64,000 nt of DNA from Ursus arctos (Eukaryota > Chordata > Mammalia > Carnivora > Ursidae). The DNA lies in NCBI RefSeq assembly GCF_023065955.2, contig NW_026623008.1, positions 26,005,001-26,069,000 on the forward strand, written 5' to 3'. The translations under genes were made by a program, and so were the position numbers. The notes beneath the pieces are model-generated. The model was given only the letters and a program-made list of their open reading frames with translations, did no database searches and was not told where the DNA came from. Positions 1-11,339 of this stretch are shown here, one piece after another (position 1 is the stretch's first letter; the number at the start of each line of letters is the position of its first letter).

Positions 1-1080
1 TAAGGGTGGGAAGGGCCACCACATGAACACAGCCGTCCTCCAACTGCCCCATGGGGCCCAGCCCTGTGTCTGAGGAGAGGCTCAGAAGGCGGGGACAGGC
101 CCTCCAGCTCAGAAAAAGAGCGTTACAGGACAGTGTGCTAACCCAAGAGGCAGCCCTGAGCCCTGGCTCTGGTGAGGGTCTAGACCCCTGGATCAGAGAA
201 TAGGAAAGGCCATGGGCCTGGCCTGGCTGAACGGCTCTTGCCCCAGGGGCCCCTGCCAGGGGCTTGGGACTCCTGACTACGGCTCTCTGGCAGTTCTGGC
301 AGGCCTAAGTCTGTCAGCACCCTGGAAACGAGGGCACACCTCAGCCTCGGACTCTATGGTTACATCAGCCCAGCTCAAGACTAGTCATAGAGTCTCAGAC
401 TAGAGAAGGCTCTGGGGCACTAAGGAAGAAGAAAGGAAGGAAGCAAATGAATTCCTTCTGTACCAGGAACTACACAGGATGCTTCACCTTTGATAGCAAA
501 TCTCAGTTTTAGCATGGTCATAAGAAAGGATACACAGCAAACTGTGAACACTTCTCTGTGATGGGTAGAATAATAGAGGACTTTGTTTCAATGTTTGATA
601 CAATAATACATTATCAGAAATAAAATATTTCTAGCAGCCAAAATATCTATCTATTGATAATTATGATATATATCTTATATATATATGAGATATATATATA
701 TCTCATATATATCTTATGTCCCCCTTATGACCCCCTAAAGGGTCAGTCTTTAACATTAAAGTACTGACTTCTATTCACCCTCTCATTCTTCCTCAGCTGA
801 GGCAGTGACTTCTCTAAACAGAGAGTTTGGGAGAAGAAACTATGTGCAGTTCAGCATCTTCTTTTCCTTGCATGTGGAAGCAAGCTGTCAACAGGGAACT
901 AGTTTCCTTGGCTCTTCTCCCACTAAGGCTCACAGGGGCAGGCCTGCCATGGGGGGAGTCTCTATCCTCCAACCTAGCCTCTTCCAGTAAATGAAGGTGA
1001 TATATACCTTTGTTTGCCATTTCCTGAATCTCATTTCTCAATTGGTTTAGAAGTTAGTGGGGAAGAGGAATGGTAATTAT
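1..1080. other. Non-coding flank without recognised gene
   Basis: GC-rich for the first 400 bases, then AT-rich. No open frame longer than about 75 codons. It contains only the AT palindrome listed separately. Confidence 0.5.
679..712. repeat. Perfect 34-bp AT-rich palindrome
   Basis: The arms are exactly complementary around the centre at 695/696, with ATGAGA on the left and TCTCAT on the right inside TA repeats. It could extrude as a cruciform or be an unstable dinucleotide tract. Confidence 0.85.
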
Positions 1081-1094
1081 TGGACCCCTTCAAA

Positions 1095-1235
1095 CTCCCA
1101 GTAGTACAATGGAAAGAACACTGAATCAGGAGATACAAAGTTAGTAATCCTAGATCTGTCACGTAGGAGTTGTGCCCTAGGGCAAATCACCTACCACTTA
1201 AGACCACAGTTTCTTACCTGATGAAGGAGTCTACA
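1095..1235 (+). repeat. MIR-like ancient SINE
   Basis: It carries the decayed MIR core, with CTAGGGCAAATCAC followed by ACAGTTTCTTACCTGATGA, on the + strand. Confidence 0.5.
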
Positions 1236-1274
1236 TGCTTGATTATAAGCAACAGAAACCGGGTCTGGTTGTTT

Positions 1275-1398
1275 TTGCTTTTGTTTTTAATTTTAATTCC
1301 AGTGTAGTTAATGTACAGTGCTATATTATTTTCAGGTGTACAATACAGTGATTCAGCAGTTCCATATATTACTCAATGCTCATCAAGATAAATGTACT
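1275..1398 (-). mobile_element. LINE-1 3' end, antisense
   Basis: T-rich start (the A tail read in reverse), then the carnivore L1 3' terminal motif AGTTAATGTACAGTG...TTTCAGGTGTACAATA. GGGTCTGGTTGTTTT stands before it (about 1260) and again at 1802-1816 after the adjoining SINE, so the whole composite is enclosed by one target duplication. Confidence 0.6.
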
Positions 1399-1712
1399 CC
1401 TCATCTTCTCCTTCTCCTCCTCCTCCTTCCCCTCTTCATCCTCCTCCTCCCCTCCCCTTCCCCATCCCTCCCTCTCCCTTCTCCTCCTCTTCCTCCTCAT
1501 CTTCCTCCTCCTCCTCTTCCTCTTCCTCCTCTTCTTCTCCTTCTTCTCCTTCTTTTCCCTCTTCTCCCTCTTCTCCCTTTTCTTCTTCTTCTTCCTCTTC
1601 TCCTTATTCTTCCTCCCACTTTCCTCCTTCTTCCTCTTCTCCTCCTCCTCCCCCCCCTCCTCCTCCTCCTCCTCCTCCTTCTTCTTCTTCTTCTCTTCCT
1701 CTTCTTCTTTTG
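1399..1712. repeat. Polypyrimidine tract of about 310 nt
   Basis: Almost pure C/T on the + strand with TCC and TTC units, which yields spurious Ser/Leu/Pro-rich frames on + and an Arg-rich frame on -. It probably grew from the tail of the adjoining antisense SINE. Confidence 0.95.
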
Positions 1713-1800
1713 AGTCAGCTCCACACCCAACAAGAGGCTTGAACTCATGAGCCCAAGATCAAGAGTCTCATGCTCTAACGACTAAGTCAACCAGACACCC
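1713..1800 (-). mobile_element. Old tRNA-derived SINE, antisense partial
   Basis: It shows the reverse head and B-box region (GGCTTGAACTCATGAGCCC...) and the end AACCAGACACCC. The A tail side is the polypyrimidine tract. Confidence 0.65.
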
Positions 1801-1816
1801 TGGGTCTGGTTGTTTT

Positions 1817-4406
1817 AAGCCAAAAAGGAAAAATATGGTGGCTTGCAAAATGATGAGAAGCTCTAAGTAAAGGTTTAGACGATGGACAAAATGAGGGACC
1901 TCCCAAGATCTGTCAGCAAGAATAGCTTGATCCATGTCCAAATATTGCTAAAATGAACTTTATGCCAAACATTCTGTCTTTGAGTCTGGGTAAGCTAAAT
2001 GCCAAAATAACCTCCCAAATTATAAAGGTTCTACACTATGAAAGTTTATTTCTGTTTCACACCATAGTCCAACATGGGTGCTCCTGGTCTAGTCGCTTTT
2101 CTGGGCAGCTGTCCTCCAGGCATTGTCTCAGGGACCCATAATTCTTCGGTTTTCTGTTTCTGTCCTCTTCTATGTCTGTGGAGTCTTCTCCATTCTGCCA
2201 ATGGTTGGGGAAAGAGAGGGCAAAGATCACACATGGGACATTTAGGTCAGGCCTACAAGTTGGGCATTGTTTCTATCTATGTTCCATTGTTCAGAACTCA
2301 AGTCGCATGGCCGCACCTAACTTCCAGGAAGATGTAGTATATCTATAAGCCAGGAGGATAAGAAAATAGGGTTTTATGAACATTTGAAAATCTCTGTCAC
2401 AACACTTGTACAGGATTCAAAGTTCTAAGAATGATCATCTGATTGGCCAAGTTTAGGTTACCTGCTAAGCTACTCGCCATATCAGGAAGAAAATATGGAA
2501 AGAATCTATCCCTCTCTATTCTACTGTGAGAGGAAACAAACAGAGAAACTGTCCTCATAGTGGAGAATTTCCCTAAAAGGGAGATCAGGATGCTTAGAAA
2601 CAAGGGGAAAGTTGGATGCTAGACAGCCAAAAATGAAAACGTCTGGTATATCTGTAATCTGCGTGGATTACACAAGAAAGTCTCTAAAGGCTTTTCCAGC
2701 TTTAATAGTTTATAATTCAGGTGCAAGAACTAAAAAAAGTATAGATGTCCAAAGATTTCTATTGAGAGCAACAGCCCTCCAAGTCCTAAGGGCCTTCCTG
2801 ACTCTCGGAAGAGCAAATAATTCATAGCACAAGATAATATTTGTCAATGCATGGGACAGCATTAGTGCTCAATGGAACCATATTGTCTGAAAAAAGTATG
2901 ATTCAGTAACATAACATGTTAAAATGGAAAATAGCACTGCAAGATCATGACCTTGAATTTTTTTTTCATTATTGTCACTACTAAAAGAGGCCTAATAGCA
3001 GCTCTAATATTTTAGCCCCACATTTACTCTCACGTGTATCCCTAACATCTGAATTTGATTTTTAGTAGTTTTATCCACCAAAATTATCTGGAATGCATTG
3101 CAGAGTAGCTGATCATATGGGGCAGGGGGAAAAATCGTATGACTTTAGAACATTCTGCTATGGCAAGAAAGAAGGGATGTTTAAAAAAAAAAAAGAAAGA
3201 AGAAGGGATGTTTCAAGGATGTCACAGGCAGAGCTAAAAGGACAAAGCCTAGAGATGTACCCACTGGTGAAGTTGTAATAATTTAATTTTAAAATGTTAT
3301 AGTTAGAGTGAATTGGAATAAGTCAAATCTATAAAGACTATGCATTCATGCTAAGACTCAAATGAGAGAAGTAAACAAAAAATATACCTTTATGCAAACA
3401 AAAAAATGTTAATACAGTAGAAAGATGAATACAATATATGTTTAATAATGAGTTATATGTGTATCTTTGAGTGTACAGGTGTGGATGCACATTTATTTTT
3501 TCTTCTGAAAAGGGTGTGTTGATTTAAATATATTCACACATAGGGACCCCTGGGATTTGATTCAGCCTCAGCTCAAATGATGTCATGTCTAAGGAAAGGG
3601 AGAAACAGGGGAAGAATGAGGTCTCAAGAACACACAAGAAAGAGCAAAAATCAAAACTTGAAATAACAATTTTTACTAAAATTTCTGACACATATTAATC
3701 CTACTTTGGGACCCCTCCAATAGAGCGTAACACAAATGTGAGGAGAGATGGTCTCCTCACTTTACTGTAGATATCAAGAGATCATGTTGCCAGGGAAATG
3801 CTGATTACAAACAAATTAGAGGGCTCAGAGATTAGTTAAGCAGGTTCCCCTGCTTCTGCCAAAATTGTAAGCGATAGAGTTAGCATTTGGACCCGAGTAT
3901 TGTGTGAATCCAATTCTTTTTTTTTTTTTTTTCCATTTCAGTGTGCTCTTCTGTGGTCTCCTGGCTGCGTCTATTTCTGATGATAACGACTTCACTTACA
4001 GCTCTCAAGTGAAGGATGCTCAGTCTCCTATACTATCTGCCTTAGGACTTAAAGTTGGGTCTGTATCCTCCATGCTCCCCTTGGCTGCAATTAATTAAAA
4101 ATTCATGTTCCTTTAAAGCTTATTTCATCAGGCTTTATTTAAGTACTCCTTCTTACTACTGACACCTACTCATCTCCTAGGCGCTCTTCAACATTCTTTG
4201 AAGAATTTAGCTGCTGGCTCACTGTTTTCCTCTTCTGCCATGAATTCACCTTTCCCATGGACACTTCTAACACCTTGGTCTCTCAGTTTATTTAGCTTCT
4301 CAATTTCAGTGAACTTTGACCCTTTCTACCTGAACTTCCCCATTCCAATGACACAACTTGAACCCTTTGGTTGCCTAAAATTGCTCCACCTCAGAGATAA
4401 TACATA
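1817..4406. other. Non-coding flank, no gene or clear repeat seen
   Basis: AT-rich, no frame longer than about 90 codons and no family recognised. A short direct repeat around an A-tract at 3166-3216 is listed separately. Confidence 0.4.
3168..3215 (+). repeat. A-tract between direct repeats
   Basis: AAGAAGGGATGTTT occurs directly before a 12-A run and again just after it. This resembles a retrotransposition event that delivered little more than a poly(A) tail. Confidence 0.5.
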
Positions 4407-4423
4407 CAGATATCCCACTTTCT

Positions 4424-4624
4424 TTTTTTTTTTTTTAAGATTTTATTTATTTATTTGACAAAGATAGAGACAGCCAGTGAGAGAGGGAACACAAGCAGGG
4501 GGAGTGGGAGAGGAAGAAGCAGGCTCATAGCAGAACAGCCTGATGTGGGGCTCGATCCCATAACACCGGGATCACACCCTGAGCCAAAGGCAGACGCTTA
4601 ACCACTGTGCCACCCAGACGCCCC
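4424..4624 (-). mobile_element. tRNA-derived carnivore SINE, antisense
   Basis: It runs from T-tract and AAGATTTTATTTATTTATTTG to a GCCACCCAGACGCCCC end. Target duplication CAGATATCCCACTTTCT lies at 4407-4423 and 4625-4641. Confidence 0.93.
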
Positions 4625-5419
4625 TCAGATATCCCACTTTCTGACTACAGTCTTCTAGCTTTTCTGTTTTCTCACTCAATTTCTCCCTCTAAAGCTCCAC
4701 TTCTATTTTATAAAGACCTCTAGTTCTTTGATCAGTCTACTTTCATTCTATTTATTCACCTCTGCTGTCTTCTCTTCCTTTTATATTTTCTACTAGTCAC
4801 TTACCAATATCCTCAACTCTCTACTATGGACTTTATGTTGTTCCTACTTCTCCATGCCCACACCTGGACTGCTTATTACTGTTGATAAAAGTCATGAGCC
4901 TACTACGCTGGCACAAATACAGCCTCAACTGGGCTAATGATATTGTCTAGAAATCCTCCCATGCCTCTTTTGTCAGTACTCTCTTCCATTCTTCACAATG
5001 ACTATTCAGTTTCTCCTTTCTCTTCAAATCTCTAACCCTAGCACTTCGCTCACAGCAGATGACCTGACCTCTTCTTTTCATAGAGAAAATACTATATAAG
5101 CAACTAAATGAGAACGTCCTCAGTTCCTGGCATCAAACGCACCATTTTCTGCAATTAAACCTACCATTCTTTCTTTCCTCTAATTACAAAGGACAGTCTA
5201 TTTGTCACAGCCACACACCTCTTAGAAGAGCTTGACCACACTCACTGTTTTCATTTCTTCTGATCACACCCGCTCCTCAGTCCACTGCTGTCTGGCCTCT
5301 GCCTTCTACAGGAATCATTCTTAGTGAATTCACTGACTTTGTTGCTAAAACCTATGGCTATTTATCAGCCCTTGTTTCGTCAATCAACGGCATTGCTACT
5401 ATTGACCTCATCCTCTCTT

Positions 5420-5653
5420 TTTTTTTTTTAATTAAGATTTTGTTTATTTATTTGTGAGAAAGAGAAAGAGGGCACGCACATGCATAAGTAGGGGGGAGGG
5501 GCAGAGACAGAGACTCTCAAGCAGACCGCATGCTAAGCATGGGGCCCTGACAAGGGGTTCGATCTCACGACCACGAGATCATGACCCTGAGATCATGACC
5601 TGAGCTGAAACCGAGAGTCAGACGCTTAACCAACTGAGACACCCCGGTGCCCC
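5420..5653 (-). mobile_element. tRNA-derived carnivore SINE, antisense
   Basis: Target duplication GACCTCATCCTCTCTT at 5404-5419 and 5654-5669. Confidence 0.92.
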
Positions 5654-6020
5654 GACCTCATCCTCTCTTAAACCCCAACACTTGGCTTTGTGATACCATA
5701 TTCTCCAAGTTTTCCTTCTATGGCCTTAGCCATTTCGTTTTAGTCCCTTTCTTGTGTTCCCATATCTATGCTAATTGATTAATGATCAGTGTTCCTCAAG
5801 GTTTCTCTCTTTGGCCTTCTTTTCACCTCATTCTACCCGCAGTGAGTGTACTCTCACCACCCACGTCTATGGCTATAATCATCAACTCTATGTGATGGCT
5901 CAAAAAACTACAACTCTTTCCCAGATATTTCTTCTGAACTGTTTACCCAACTGCCTATTAAATATTTCCCTTTGGGTATTTCACAGCATCTCAGACTCAA
6001 CGTATCTAAAATTGAACCCA

Positions 6021-6219
6021 GGGGTGCCTGGGTGACTCAGTTGGTTAAGCATTTGCCTTAAGCTCAGGTCATGATCCCAGGGATCGAGTCCCATATTGGG
6101 CTCCCTGCTCAGTGGGGAGCCTGCTTCTCCCTCTGCCTCTGGCCCTCCCCCTCGATTGTGCTTGCACTCTCTCTCTCACTCTCTCTCTCTCAAATAAATA
6201 AATAAAATCTTTTTAAAAA
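6021..6219 (+). mobile_element. tRNA-derived carnivore SINE
   Basis: GGGGTGCCTGGGTGACTCAG head and AAATAAATAAATAAAATC tail. Target duplication AAATTGAACCCA at 6009-6020 and 6220-6231. Confidence 0.94.
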
Positions 6220-6653
6220 AAATTGAACCCATTATTTGTCCCAGGGCCCCACTCCTTCAACTGCTCACCTCACCTCCCCTTCCTGTGTTCCTTATCTCTT
6301 GGAATAATACACCATCCACCAGGATGTGACAATGAGAAATAGAAATGAAGATATTCTGAAGCAGAAGGGATACATGCACACATGCATTCATTAAACGAAC
6401 ATTTATCAAGTGACTCCCTGCCCAGTGTTGTGTTATCTACTAAGAAATGAGCTGTGAGAGACAAAGACCTACAGTTCCAGAAACAGAAAGAAAGTACATG
6501 TCAGGCAGAGATGCAAAGAAAGACCTATACAGAAAATTTCATTTCTATTTGTGTTTGATAACCAGGAAAAAAAAGTATATATATTTCAAATAGTTGTCCT
6601 GAGACAGGATGTTACACATAATTTGGGTGCTTTTTAAAATACTTCTTTAGCTT

Positions 6654-6802
6654 AGGGATGCCTGGGTGGCTTAGTCAGTTAAGCATCTGCGTTCAGCTCA
6701 AGTCATGATCCCTGGGTCCTGGCATCGAGTTCCACGTGGGGCCCCTTGCTCAGTGGGGAGCCTGCTTCTCCCTCTGCCTGCCTGTGGGCACTCTCTCTTT
6801 GA

Positions 6803-6841
<39 letters not shown>

Positions 6842-6864
6842 AATCTTTTAAAAAAATCAGATTT
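6654..6864 (+). mobile_element. tRNA-derived carnivore SINE with (AAAT)n tail
   Basis: The tail has about ten AAAT units. Target duplication TTCTTTAGCT flanks it (about 6643 and 6866). Confidence 0.9.
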
Positions 6865-6874
6865 TTCTTTAGCT

Positions 6875-7840
6875 CAAAGAACCTTGAAGAGGCAAAAGGG
6901 TTCATCAAGGAGACAGACCCTCTACTGCAGATCGTTGTTGGCAATTAGCTGTGTACTAACTATCTGGTGAAATCTCATACTATTATTTTGGGTCATTCTT
7001 TGAATCTTGATTTTTTTTTTCAGTAAATTTATGGGGCTTTTTTTCCATTATAAAAGTGATACAGCTTATGGTTGGGGAGAAATATATAAGAAGCTTTTTG
7101 GGGAGATACAGAATACAAAGAATAAAGTTGTGGGATTAATTCTCATTCTTTCTGAGCTCCTATTCGTGGACCCAAAGCAGGATATTCCTAATATTTAGGT
7201 GTTTTCCTAAGGGTACGAATGCCATTGATTATGGATGAGCTCCTGGGGAATTTTAGGACTATGGCTTGACTGCTATTGCACCTCTCTCTTCAGATACTTA
7301 TTCCTAAGTGGTAAGTCAAGAAACAAAGTTGGGGTATGATGCTTCATCCAGAAGTAACAGGGATGAATTTTAGGGCATATTCAGGTATGGAGAAAATAAC
7401 ATTTATTTTCTCATAATGAACTTAAATCCAAATCTGAAGCCTCACGCTGTTACACTGGCAGAAAGCTTAATCTCAGTCATTACTGGCATTCCCAAGAAGA
7501 ATTCCACCAGAGGTATGTATATGTCCCAGAGTGGATCTTATTCACCATTAAAACATCAGGGAGGCTCTGCAGCCATTGGCTCGATAGTCCAGATTGGTTA
7601 CCACAGAGATGACCATTGCCCCAATCTGCATGTTCTCATCAGGACCCATGGTTTAGGGCATGAGTATCTTCATCGAGGACAAAACTCCTTATGCTCAGGG
7701 TCCAGCCCTCACCCCACAGTGCTGTCAAAGAACATGGTGCAGGTTCCCTCAAATCACACAATAGAGCTTCACCGCCTTCCTAGCCTTCTGAAAGCTTTTC
7801 TTCCTTAGTTTTCTGAGACACTTCCCTGTCTTCTTAACCA
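6875..7840. other. Non-coding stretch with a 130-codon open frame of no known family
   Basis: The frame at 7416-7808 (+) starts MNLNPNLKPHAVTLAESL. I recognise no domain, the reverse strand gives only broken frames, and there are no promoter or splice clues. I treat it as chance or an unrecognised old retrocopy. Confidence 0.3.
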
Positions 7841-7842
7841 CA

Positions 7843-7848
7843 CACACA

Positions 7849-7887
<39 letters not shown>

Positions 7888-7904
7888 TCACAAACACACA
7901 CACT
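7843..7904. repeat. (CA)n microsatellite
   Basis: About 30 CA units with a few interruptions. Confidence 0.95.
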
Positions 7905-7921
7905 CCCTCCCTGGATATTTT

Positions 7922-8131
7922 ATTTTATTTTTACATTTTTCAAAAGATTTCATTTATTTATTTGTCAGAGAAAGAGAGAGAGAGAGAGCACAAGCAGGGG
8001 GAGCAGCCGGCAGAGGGAGAAGCAGGCTCCCTGCTGAGCAAGGAGCCCAATGTGGGACTCAATCCCAGGACCCTGGGATCATGACCTGAGCCAAAGGCAG
8101 ACATCTAACCAACTGAGCCACCCAGGCATCC
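7922..8131 (-). mobile_element. tRNA-derived carnivore SINE, antisense
   Basis: Target duplication CCCTCCCTGGATATTTT at 7905-7921 and 8132-8148. Confidence 0.93.
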
Positions 8132-8305
8132 CCCTCCCTGGATATTTTCATAATCTTTTCAGTCAGGTTGAATTTTCACAAAACATAAGATAGCTCATGA
8201 CTTCTAACAGCTTCTGCTTTGGGTCCTACCAAAATCCCTCTGACAAAGATGCAAGGGAGGAGAAGTATAAAACAATACAAATTAATGTCTCAAAAATTAG
8301 GTAAC

Positions 8306-8490
8306 CGCGGGGCACCTGGGTAGCACAGCGGTTAAGCGTCTGCCTTCGGCTCAGGGCGTGATCCCAGCGTTATGGGATGGAGCCCCACATCACGCTCCTC
8401 TGATGTGAGCCTGCTTCTTCCTCTCCCATTCCCCCTGCTTGTGTTCCCTCTCTTGCTGGCTGTCTCCATCTCATAAATAAATTAAAAGAA
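8306..8490 (+). mobile_element. tRNA-derived carnivore SINE (CACAGCGGTTAAG subtype)
   Basis: Target duplication AAAAATTAGGTAAC / AAAAATTAGGTTAAC at 8292-8305 and 8491-8505. Confidence 0.92.
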
Positions 8491-8739
8491 AAAAATTAGG
8501 TTAACTGCCCCATGAACAAGCGGTTTGCACACTCAATGGTAGTCCTCACTTGAACCAGGATTCAGTCGTTTTTATCATGTTTTTTTTTTTCCCCTTGGTC
8601 CTATTATCAGAAGCAGGGATGTGCACTCAGTGCTCCAGTTTTCCTGAAGTTGTTACACAAAATCTGGGGCTTATCTCTCATTGATCTCTTTTACTTGTAC
8701 AAGTCATTCATTTATTAGAAATAAGAGTCTACACATCTT

Positions 8740-8938
8740 TTTTTTTAAGATTTTATTTGGTTTTGACAGAGAGAGAGACAGCCAGTGAGAGAGGGAACAC
8801 AAGCAGGGGAGTGGGAGAGGAAGAAGCAGGCTCCTAGTGGAGCACGGAGCCCGATGCGGGGCTCGATCCCAGGACACTGGGATCATGCCCTGGGCCGAAG
8901 GCAGACGCCTAACGACTGAGCCACCCAGGCGCCCCAAA
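8740..8938 (-). mobile_element. tRNA-derived carnivore SINE, antisense
   Basis: Target duplication AGTCTACACATCTT at 8726-8739 and 8939-8952. Confidence 0.93.
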
Positions 8939-9121
8939 AGTCTACACATCTTAAAGACTCAACTGCTTTATCTTGCTTAGACAAACTTATGTTAACTTAG
9001 AAAATAAAACACATTTGTTGTCAGCAATTGCTCATGGATACATTTACTAGATAAGACTTTTGGCTGCAAGTGACAGAAAACCAAATCAAAGTAGGTTAAG
9101 TAAAAAGATAATATATTGGTT

Positions 9122-9328
9122 GGGGCACCTGGGTGGCTCAGTCTGTTAAGTGGCCGATTTGATTTCAGCTCAGGTCATGATCTCAGGGTCCTGGGTTCAA
9201 GTCCCGAATAGAGCTCCACACTCAGAGGGGAGTCTGCTTGAGGATTCTCTCTCTCTTCCTCTCCCCTTCCTCTCCCCTGCTTATGCTTGCCACCCTCCTC
9301 TCTAAAAGAAATAAATAAAACTAAACAA
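9122..9328 (+). mobile_element. tRNA-derived carnivore SINE
   Basis: GGGGCACCTGGGTGGCTCAG head and AAATAAATAAAAC tail; target duplication not clear. Confidence 0.88.
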
Positions 9329-9691
9329 GAGAGAGAGAATCTACTAGCTTACATAATTTGGAAAGTTCCAAGAGTTGAACATCACAAATGGATCGATCAG
9401 GGAGGGAAGGTGTCAAAATTGTTACTATATGACCTAGACTGGAATCGGAATACTTCATCTTCCAGGTATTGAGATTAGGTCGGTGACGGTCATTTGATAG
9501 TCAGCACCTCACTGGGATTTTTTTTCCTCCTACCCTATCAAGAAATACACTTCTATATCCAGTGAAAATATTCTTCAGGAGTGGAGGTAAAATAAAGACA
9601 TTATTAGAGAAGGAAAACCAAAAGAATTTCTTGCCAACAGTCCTGCTCTAAAAGAATTGGTAAAGGAAGTTCTTCAGATAGAAGGGGAATA

Positions 9692-9888
9692 GGGGCACCT
9701 GGGTGGCACAGCGGTTAGGCATCTGCCTTCGGCTCAGGGCGTGATCCCGGCGTTATGGGATCGAGCCCCACATCAGGCTCCTCCGCTAGGAGCCTGCTTC
9801 TTCCTCTCCCACTCCCCCTGCTTGTGTTCCCTCTCTCGCTGGCTGTCTCTATCTCTGTCGAATAAATAAAATCTTTAAAAAAAAAAAA
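9692..9888 (+). mobile_element. tRNA-derived carnivore SINE (CACAGCGGTTAGG subtype)
   Basis: Target duplication AGAAGGGGAATA at 9680-9691 and 9889-9900. Confidence 0.94.
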
Positions 9889-10084
9889 AGAAGGGGAATA
9901 ATACCTGAAGGAAACGGGGAACATCAAGAATGAAAGAAGAACAGAAATGGTAAATATCTGAGTAAACATAATAGACTATTCTCTTGAATTCTTTTAAAAC
10001 TATTTACTATTGGCAGTAAAAATTATTAACACTGCCTGATGGGGTTTATGATTCTAATACATAAAACAACTATAACAAAAGGTC

Positions 10085-10269
10085 GGGGGCGCCTGGGTGG
10101 CTCAGTCGTTAAGCGTCTGCCTTCGGCTCAGGGTGTGATCCCAGAGTCCTGGCTCCTCTGCTGGAAGCCTGCTTCTTCCTCTCCCGCTCCCCCTGCCTGT
10201 GTTCCCTCCCTCGCTGGCTGTCTCTCTCTCTCTGTCAAATAAATAAATAAAATCTTAAAAAAAAAAAAA
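10085..10269 (+). mobile_element. tRNA-derived carnivore SINE
   Basis: Standard head and an A tail; shorter middle than its neighbours. Target duplication unclear. Confidence 0.9.
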
Positions 10270-10884
10270 GATGGGGAGAGGGTAAAGGGACTTATTTGGG
10301 GGTAATATTTCTACATTCCACTTGAAGTAGTAAAATACTGATTCTAGGTGGACTATGAAAGTAAATTATGTTTATTGCAATCACTAGAGCAACTACTAAA
10401 AAAATTATACAAAAAGTCATGGTCATAAACACAAAAGTTAAAATGGGATACTAGAAAATGTTCAAATTAGCCAAAAGAACGCAGGGAAAGGGAACAAAGG
10501 GAACAGAGAACAAATGATACAATGATATGCTTAATTACTATGTATTATATTAGGAAGATAAGAATAACTGTTGGAGAAATTAAGTTCAATTGCCAGTGTA
10601 GTGGTCAGAATCACCAGAGTCTGAATTTGAGGTTAACTGCGGAGGACATTTAGGGACCATAGCAGCAGGGGTCGGGAGGGCCTTTTGGTCCGGACACAGA
10701 CTTTTGATAGTATCTCAAGAAGTATGGTCAAAGACAAGATTGCAATAAGTTCACCATTCAACTCTATGTATCTTCTATAATCCTATTATGATTGTAGGCA
10801 TAGCACAATTATTTGATCCTATACTTTTTTAGGTGTTGAAAGTGTTAATTTGTTAAGTAGCATTTAAAATATACCATGATTTTT

Positions 10885-11085
10885 TGGGGGCGCCTGGGTG
10901 GCGCAGTCGTTAAGCGTCTGCCTATGGCTCAGGGCGTGATCCCAGCATTCTGGGTTGGAGCCCCACATCAGGCTCTTCCGCTGGGAGCCTGCTTCTTCCT
11001 CTCCCACTCCCCCTGCTTGTGTTCCCTCTCTCGCTGGCTGTCTCTCTGTCTAATAAATAAATAAAATCATAAAATGAAATAAAAT
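10885..11085 (+). mobile_element. tRNA-derived carnivore SINE
   Basis: Target duplication AAAATATACCATGATTTTT on both sides (10866-10884, 11086-11104). It is the last repeat before the CpG island. Confidence 0.94.
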
Positions 11086-11339
11086 AAAATATACCATGAT
11101 TTTTGACACTCTTTTGGGATTCTTTTACTAAATGATGAGCGCCCCCAAATGGAAAAAGCCTGAACCCCCTCTCCATCGCTGCAGATAATTCCTTTTACCG
11201 GGAATTTACCGTGTACCTGGAACTTTACCAACATTGCCTTTCCAATCTTAACATGCCTATGGCAAAGGCACTGTTAGTAAACCCCATTTCAAGGATGAAG
11301 ACATTGGGATTTACAGAAATTGCTAACAGACACATCTCT

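Larger units (their letters stand above)
4650..6330 (+). repeat. Decayed L2/CR1-type LINE remnant, interrupted by two SINEs
   Basis: Around 5788-5905 the sequence resembles the LINE-2 reverse transcriptase stretch (GTTCCTCAAGG...CTATGGCTATAATCATCAACTCTATG..., compare QGSVLGPLLF and YHLYADD), but with many stops. The upstream half is similar in base composition but not clearly alignable by eye. Confidence 0.4.
9525..10560 (+). mobile_element. Old LINE-1 remnant, sense, with two SINEs
   Basis: It reads like the end of L1 ORF1 and the inter-ORF region (TATATCCAGTGAAAATATTCTTC...AGGAAGTTCTTCAGATAGAAGG...). It is heavily decayed and has no intact frame. Confidence 0.6.

Noticed and set aside
1318..1750. 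Long Ser/Leu/Pro-rich open frames and an Arg-rich frame on the other strand
   Set aside because: They are translations of a polypyrimidine tract in several frames; composition alone keeps them open.
6790..6845. Regularly spaced AAAT repeats, and similar ones at 52.68 and 54.84 kb, as a CRISPR-like array
   Set aside because: They are microsatellite tails of SINEs in a mammalian genome, with no spacers.
7416..7808. 130-codon open frame upstream of ZMYM1
   Set aside because: No domain, no known relative and no splice or promoter context; length is possible by chance.
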